From Mesobacillus zeae (GTDB lineage Bacteria; Bacillota; Bacilli; Bacillales; Cytobacillaceae), in assembly GCF_003570705.1 (NCBI RefSeq), contig NZ_QWVT01000008.1:186001-250000 (forward strand): a stretch of 64,000 bases of DNA, written 5' to 3'. Below, piece by piece: positions 59,467 through 64,000 of this stretch. A model generated the notes under the pieces. The model did not search any database. It was not told where the DNA came from and was given only the letters and a program-made list of their open reading frames with translations. The position numbers and the translations under genes were made by a program. Within the stretch, counting starts at the first letter, position 1, and each line of letters starts with the position of its first letter.

Positions 59467-60681
59467 ATGGTGAAAGGAAAAAAGATTTTATTGTGTGTTA
59501 CCGGTGGAATCGCAGTTTATAAAGCAGCAGCACTTACGAGCAAGCTTGTACAAAGCGAGGCGGCAGTAAAAGTGATCATGAGCGAGTCAGCAGCTAAGTT
59601 CGTTACACCCCTGACCTTTCAGGCACTTTCAAGGAATGAAGTTTATACGGATACATTCGATGAAAAAGATCCGGCAAGCATTGCCCATATCGGCCTGGCT
59701 GATTGGGCCGATTTAATCCTTGTCGCTCCGGCGACGGCCAATATCATAGGGAAAATGGCGAACGGGATTGCAGACAACATGATTTCAACGACATTGCTGG
59801 CTGCAACTGCACCGGTGTGGGTGGCCCCGGCAATGAATGTCCATATGTATGAGCATCCTGCTGTCATGAAGAATATGCAGACATTACTGGAATTTGGATA
59901 CAGGTTTATTGAACCTGGAGAAGGATATTTAGCCTGTGGATATGTCGGCAAAGGAAGGCTTGAGGAACCAGAAGCAATTCTGAATGCGATCACGGAATTC
60001 TTTGCTGCTGCGGAAAATAAACCTCTTTCCGGCACGAAAATTATTGTTACGGCTGGCCCTACTAGGGAAAAAGTCGATCCTGTCCGTTTTCTGACCAACC
60101 ATTCATCCGGTAAAATGGGCTATGCAATCGCTGGGGAAGCAGCAAAGCTTGGAGCAGATGTAACCCTTGTTTCGGGCCCGGTTAGCCTATGCCCTCCGGA
60201 AGGTTTGGAAACCGTTCTTGTTGAGAGTGCGGAAGATATGTTTCAGGCAGTATCGGGTTTGTTCGAAGAAGCCGATGTCGTCATCAAAACTGCGGCAGTA
60301 GCCGACTACCGGCCAAAACATGTTTTTGACCATAAAATAAAGAAGCAGGAAGGCGGCCAGGTGCTCGAACTTGAAAGAACGAAAGATATTCTGCTCGAGC
60401 TTGGCAAAAGGAAAACGCATCAGCTTCTGATCGGATTTGCCGCGGAAACAGACAATGTCGAGAAGTACGCCCGAAAGAAGCTCGACAAAAAAAATGCTGA
60501 TATGATTGTAGCAAATGATGTAAAACAGGAAGGTGCCGGATTTGGCACGGAGACAAATATTGTAACAATCTTTAAACGGAACGGGGATATGTTAAGCCTG
60601 CCGTTGATGTCAAAACAAGAGGTAGCTAGGCACCTGCTTTCGGAAATAATTTCTGAGCTTAAAAAGGATGACGGAAAATGA
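59467..60681 (+). CDS. coaBC: Phosphopantothenoylcysteine decarboxylase/phosphopantothenate-cysteine ligase
   Basis: A 404-residue bifunctional enzyme of coenzyme A synthesis. The N-terminal FMN decarboxylase (CoaC) has TGGIAVYKAAALTSKL, the active-site His74 (ASIAHIGLADWA) and Cys157 in GYLACGYVGKGRL; the C-terminal ligase (CoaB) has VTAGPTREKVDPVRFLTNHSSGKMG in parts (TAGPTREKVDPVR, NHSSGKMG). It belongs to pantothenate-to-CoA metabolism with panE at 5964-6866. A GGGGG-type site precedes the ATG at 59467; a start at 59440 lacks family sequence. The stop overlaps priA (ATGA). Confidence 0.97.
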   Translation: MVKGKKILLCVTGGIAVYKAAALTSKLVQSEAAVKVIMSESAAKFVTPLTFQALSRNEVYTDTFDEKDPASIAHIGLADWADLILVAPATANIIGKMANGIADNMISTTLLAATAPVWVAPAMNVHMYEHPAVMKNMQTLLEFGYRFIEPGEGYLACGYVGKGRLEEPEAILNAITEFFAAAENKPLSGTKIIVTAGPTREKVDPVRFLTNHSSGKMGYAIAGEAAKLGADVTLVSGPVSLCPPEGLETVLVESAEDMFQAVSGLFEEADVVIKTAAVADYRPKHVFDHKIKKQEGGQVLELERTKDILLELGKRKTHQLLIGFAAETDNVEKYARKKLDKKNADMIVANDVKQEGAGFGTETNIVTIFKRNGDMLSLPLMSKQEVARHLLSEIISELKKDDGK

Positions 60682-63092
60682 ATATAGCAAGTGTCATTGT
60701 TGATGTTCCGGCAAGGCAGACAGACCGGACCTTCGACTATTTGATTCCGGACAGGCTTCTGGGTTATATCCAACCGGGAATGAGGGTCAAAGTCCCGTTT
60801 GGTCCCCGAAACGTCCAGGGTTTTGTAACAGGATTAAAGGGTGAATCGGAATTTGCAAAGTTAAAAGAAATTGCTGAAACACTTGATCTGACACCAGTAC
60901 TGAATGAAGAACTTCTTAAACTTGGGGACTGGCTGACGGAAAAGACGCTTTGCTACAAAATCTCCGCTTTCCAAGCGATGCTACCTGCAGCCCTGAAAGC
61001 GAAGTATGAAAAAAAACTGGCCCTGGCACAAGGAGTATTCCCTAAGGACCTGTCTGATTCAGTCGGCCGGCTATTCAAGGATTCACGGGAAATAAAATGG
61101 GATGAATCCTCACTGAAGAATTTGCTGCCCAGCCTGCAGAAGGAAGCGGCCGAGGGAAGAATCGAAGTCATTCATGAAGTAAGGGACAAAGTCAGGAAAA
61201 AAAAACTGAAGCATGTTTACCCGGCAGTTGAGAAGGACGAGCTGGAAAAGCAGAAAGCTTTGCTGGGACAAAGGGCGAAGGGACAGGAGAAACTGCTTTG
61301 TTTTTTCATCGACGATCCGAAGCCTATTGAGTTGCGTGAGCTAATTGGCAAGCTGGACATTTCTGCCGCTTCTATTAAAGGGCTTGTGAAAAAGGGAATT
61401 CTTCAGGAAGAAGCAATAGAGGTTTACCGGGATCCCTATGAAACACGGGAATTCGTCAAGAAGAAGCCGCTTAACCTCACGCCTTCGCAAGAAAAAGTGA
61501 TAGGTCCCATCCTCTCATCTATTGGCGAAGACCGCCATGAAGTGTTTTTGCTGTACGGGGTAACAGGCAGCGGTAAAACGGAAATCTATCTCCAATCGAT
61601 CCAGCAGGTACTTGATAAGGGAGAAGAAGCGATTGTGCTTGTACCGGAAATCGCGCTTACACCTCAAATGGTGACCCGTTTCAAGGAAAGATTTGGTGAC
61701 CTTGTTGCAGTGATGCACAGTGGACTGTCGGCAGGTGAAAAGTACGATGAGTGGAGGAAAATTCAGCGCCAGGAAGTAAAAGTAGTCGTTGGGGCCCGTT
61801 CCGCCATTTTTGCTCCCTTTGAAAACCTTGGAATCATCATCATCGACGAAGAGCATGAAACGAGCTATAAGCAGGAAGAAAATCCTCGTTACCATGCAAG
61901 GGATGCGGCAATCCAGCGGGCTGCTTTTCACCGTTGTCCGGTCGTATTGGGAAGCGCTACCCCTTCGCTAGAGTCGTTTGCCCGGGCCCAAAAAGGAGTT
62001 TATACGCTTTTAAACCTCCCGAAGCGCCTGAACAATAAGCCGCTGCCTCCTGTCGAAATAGTCGATATGAGGGAAGAGTTAAGGGACGGCAACCGCTCTA
62101 TGTTTTCAAGAAAGCTGTTTGAGAAACTGGAGGACAGGCTTGAAAAAAGAGAACAAACCGTGCTTTTCCTGAATAAGCGGGGACATTCTTCCTTTGTAAT
62201 GTGCCGGGACTGCGGGTATGTTGCCAATTGTCCGCATTGTGATATTACGTTAACCTACCACCGGTTTAATGATCGGATGAAATGCCACTATTGTGGATTC
62301 GATGAGGGTGTTCCCTCGGTTTGTCCGGAATGCGGAAGTGAACATATACGTTACTTCGGCACTGGGACTCAAAAAGTCGAAGAAGAACTGGCTAAGCTGC
62401 TGCCTCATGCCAGGGTAATTCGGATGGATGTAGACACGACTGGCAGGAAAGGCTCCCATGAGAAACTATTGAATTCTTTTCAGGAAGGGAATGCCGATAT
62501 CCTGCTGGGAACACAAATGATTGCAAAAGGACTGGACTTTCCCAATATTACATTAGTGGGCGTCCTGAGTGCGGATACAATGCTGAATCTTCCTGATTTC
62601 CGTTCATCCGAGAAGACATTCCAGCTGCTCACACAGGTGAGTGGAAGGGCAGGACGCCATGATTTACCCGGTGAAGTAGTCATCCAGACATACACGCCTG
62701 AGCATTACAGTGTGGAGCTTGCAGGCACCCAGGATTTTGACCAGTTTTACAATCAGGAAATGATGGTGCGAAAGATTCATAAGTATCCGCCTTTTTATTA
62801 TATTTCTCTTGTTACTGTCAGCCATGCGGAATTGATGAAGGCTGTTTCCGTCGCAGAAAAAATCACAAGGCATATTTCATTGAAGCTTTCGGAAGAAGCG
62901 GTTGTGCTGGGGCCTGTTGCTTCGCCAATCCCCAGGATCAATGATAGATATCGGTACCAATGTTTGATAAAATACAAAAGGGAGCCTGGGCTGGAAAAAG
63001 CGCTTAAGTCAATACTTGAACATTACCAGCAGGAAACAGCTTCAGGCCAGCTGCAGATTTCAGTGGATTTAAATCCTTATCTTTTAATGTAG
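60678..63092 (+). CDS. priA: Primosomal protein N' (replication restart helicase PriA)
   Basis: An 804-residue superfamily 2 helicase that reloads the replisome at collapsed forks. The 3'-DNA-binding domain is N-terminal (ASVIVDVPARQTDRTFDY), the Walker A is LYGVTGSGKTEIYLQ near residue 290, the DEAH-type box is IIDEEHETSYKQE near 392, and the zinc module holds CRDCGYVANCPHCDITLTYH in part (CRDCGYVANCPHC) plus CHYCG and CPECGS. AAAAGGATGACGG precedes the ATG. It overlaps coaBC by four bases. Confidence 0.98.
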   Translation: MNIASVIVDVPARQTDRTFDYLIPDRLLGYIQPGMRVKVPFGPRNVQGFVTGLKGESEFAKLKEIAETLDLTPVLNEELLKLGDWLTEKTLCYKISAFQAMLPAALKAKYEKKLALAQGVFPKDLSDSVGRLFKDSREIKWDESSLKNLLPSLQKEAAEGRIEVIHEVRDKVRKKKLKHVYPAVEKDELEKQKALLGQRAKGQEKLLCFFIDDPKPIELRELIGKLDISAASIKGLVKKGILQEEAIEVYRDPYETREFVKKKPLNLTPSQEKVIGPILSSIGEDRHEVFLLYGVTGSGKTEIYLQSIQQVLDKGEEAIVLVPEIALTPQMVTRFKERFGDLVAVMHSGLSAGEKYDEWRKIQRQEVKVVVGARSAIFAPFENLGIIIIDEEHETSYKQEENPRYHARDAAIQRAAFHRCPVVLGSATPSLESFARAQKGVYTLLNLPKRLNNKPLPPVEIVDMREELRDGNRSMFSRKLFEKLEDRLEKREQTVLFLNKRGHSSFVMCRDCGYVANCPHCDITLTYHRFNDRMKCHYCGFDEGVPSVCPECGSEHIRYFGTGTQKVEEELAKLLPHARVIRMDVDTTGRKGSHEKLLNSFQEGNADILLGTQMIAKGLDFPNITLVGVLSADTMLNLPDFRSSEKTFQLLTQVSGRAGRHDLPGEVVIQTYTPEHYSVELAGTQDFDQFYNQEMMVRKIHKYPPFYYISLVTVSHAELMKAVSVAEKITRHISLKLSEEAVVLGPVASPIPRINDRYRYQCLIKYKREPGLEKALKSILEHYQQETASGQLQISVDLNPYLLM

Positions 63093-63163
63093 GAGTATGG
63101 GAGTACCTTATTTTGTAGAAAATCAGAATAGCTGCGGTAAACGTGAAAAATGGAGGAACAAAC

Positions 63164-63649
63164 TTGTCTATACGTAAAATTGTTGAATATCCTGCAGATA
63201 TACTCGAGCAAAAGTGTGACCCGGTAACGGTGTTTGACAAAAAGCTCGCAAGGCTGCTGGATGATATGTATGAAACGATGATTGAATTTGACGGTGTCGG
63301 CCTTGCTGCTCCCCAAGTCGGGGTCAAGAGCCAGATTGCCGTCGTTGATATAGAAGACCGGCACGGAACGATTGAATTGATCAATCCAGTAGTAATCAGC
63401 TCATCGGGGGAGCAGACCGACCCTGAAGGCTGTTTAAGTTTTCCTGGCCTTTATGGGGAAGTCAGCCGTCCCCGTTTTATTACAGTCAAGGCGTACAACC
63501 GAAAAGGGAAAGAATTCGAGCTGAAGGCGGAGGATTTCCTCGCACGGGCCATCCAGCATGAAATTGACCATCTGCACGGCATTCTTTTCACATCCAAAGT
63601 CAGCAAATATATCGATGAAAAAGAGTTAGAGGAGCTGAGCAAAGAATGA
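63164..63649 (+). CDS. def: Peptide deformylase
   Basis: A 161-residue metalloprotease removing the formyl group from nascent proteins. The three motifs are [10 protein letters not shown] near residue 44, EGCLSFPG near 89 (metal-binding Cys) and QHEIDHLHG near 130 (HExxH). Length and spacing match the YkrB/YlyB-like class 1 enzymes of Bacillus. The start is TTG 63164, six bases after GGAGGA, giving [13 protein letters not shown]; an ATG at 63143 in frame lies before that site. Its stop overlaps the fmt start, so deformylase and formyltransferase are co-expressed. Confidence 0.96.
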   Translation: MSIRKIVEYPADILEQKCDPVTVFDKKLARLLDDMYETMIEFDGVGLAAPQVGVKSQIAVVDIEDRHGTIELINPVVISSSGEQTDPEGCLSFPGLYGEVSRPRFITVKAYNRKGKEFELKAEDFLARAIQHEIDHLHGILFTSKVSKYIDEKELEELSKE

Positions 63650-64000
63650 CCAGGATTGTATTCATGGGAACACCTGAGTTTTCGGTGCCTGTTTTAAGGA
63701 GACTGATAGAGGACGGCTATGACGTTGCAGCTGTCGTCACACAACCTGACCGCCCTGTGGGCAGGAAAAAAGAAATGACTCCGCCCCCGGTAAAAGTGGA
63801 AGCACTCTTACACGGAATCCCTGTTTTTCAGCCGGAAAAAATCCGCCAGCCGAAAGAGCTGGAGAAAATCCTTGGGATTGAGCCGGAGCTTATCGTTACA
63901 GCCGCTTTCGGGCAAATCCTCCCAAAGGCTTTGCTTGAAGCCCCAAGGCTCGGGTGCATTAATGTGCATGCATCGCTTTTGCCTGAACTCCGCGGGGGCG
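63646..64000 (+). CDS. fmt: Methionyl-tRNA formyltransferase, N-terminal part (partial)
   Basis: The first 118 codons are in the window; the 3' end lies beyond base 64000. The sequence starts [20 protein letters not shown] and contains [21 protein letters not shown] in parts ([19 protein letters not shown]), [18 protein letters not shown] and the catalytic-domain segment [14 protein letters not shown], all typical of Fmt, which formylates initiator Met-tRNA. The ATG overlaps the def TGA by ATGA; this def-fmt pair is nearly universal. Confidence 0.97.
   Translation, partial: MTRIVFMGTPEFSVPVLRRLIEDGYDVAAVVTQPDRPVGRKKEMTPPPVKVEALLHGIPVFQPEKIRQPKELEKILGIEPELIVTAAFGQILPKALLEAPRLGCINVHASLLPELRGG

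Overview
The window is a contiguous, densely coded stretch of a low-GC, endospore-forming Firmicute, almost certainly a member of the Bacillaceae. Evidence is the division and cell wall (dcw) cluster with two sporulation-specific members (spoVD, spoVE), the spoIIGA-sigE-sigG block, bacillithiol synthesis (bshC), a PyrR-attenuated pyrimidine operon and an ileS T-box, all in the order familiar from Bacillus subtilis. It differs from B. subtilis in several junctions: an acyl-CoA carboxylase cassette sits between ylbP and panE, an enoyl-CoA hydratase-like gene follows rpmF, no protease gene lies between ftsZ and spoIIGA, sigG is followed directly by ylmC, and pyrE abuts rqcH with no sulfate-assimilation genes. 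Genus is not resolved from sequence alone.

Layout. 1-9000: end of a YceD/YlbN gene, rpmF, an enoyl-CoA hydratase-fold gene, a RsfA-type regulator (ylbO), ylbP on the minus strand, the biotin-dependent carboxylase cassette, panE, a DUF3397 membrane protein and bshC. 9080-28222: mraZ-rsmH-ftsL-pbpB, spoVD, murE-mraY-murD, spoVE, murG, murB, divIB-ylxW-ylxX-sbp and ftsA-ftsZ. 28500-31200: spoIIGA-sigE and sigG. 31300-38510: ylmCDE-sepF-ylmG-ylmH-divIVA and T-box-ileS. 38885-40623: ylyA-lspA-ylyB. 40620-52502: pyrRPBC-AA-AB-KDFE with three PyrR attenuators. 52604-64000: rqcH (minus strand), a calcium-type P-type ATPase, yloC, remA, gmk, rpoZ, coaBC, priA, def and the start of fmt.

The genes form a growth, division and sporulation core: lipid-II synthesis (Mur enzymes, MraY), divisome assembly (FtsA, FtsZ, FtsL, DivIB, PBP2B, SepF, DivIVA), its sporulation branch (SpoVD, SpoVE) and the compartment-specific sigma factors, followed by pyrimidine supply and basic translation and transcription functions. 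Many genes overlap by 1-38 bases, implying translational coupling.

Non-coding signals are the main points of interest: helically phased GTGG repeats upstream of mraZ (a probable MraZ operator), a structured leader with a hidden 33-codon cysteine-rich ORF upstream of divIB, a spoIIG promoter with the characteristic 22-base spacer, a sigG leader with a hairpin over its ribosome binding site, and two copies of a dispersed 45-bp repeat. No insertion sequence, prophage, CRISPR array, tRNA or rRNA was seen.
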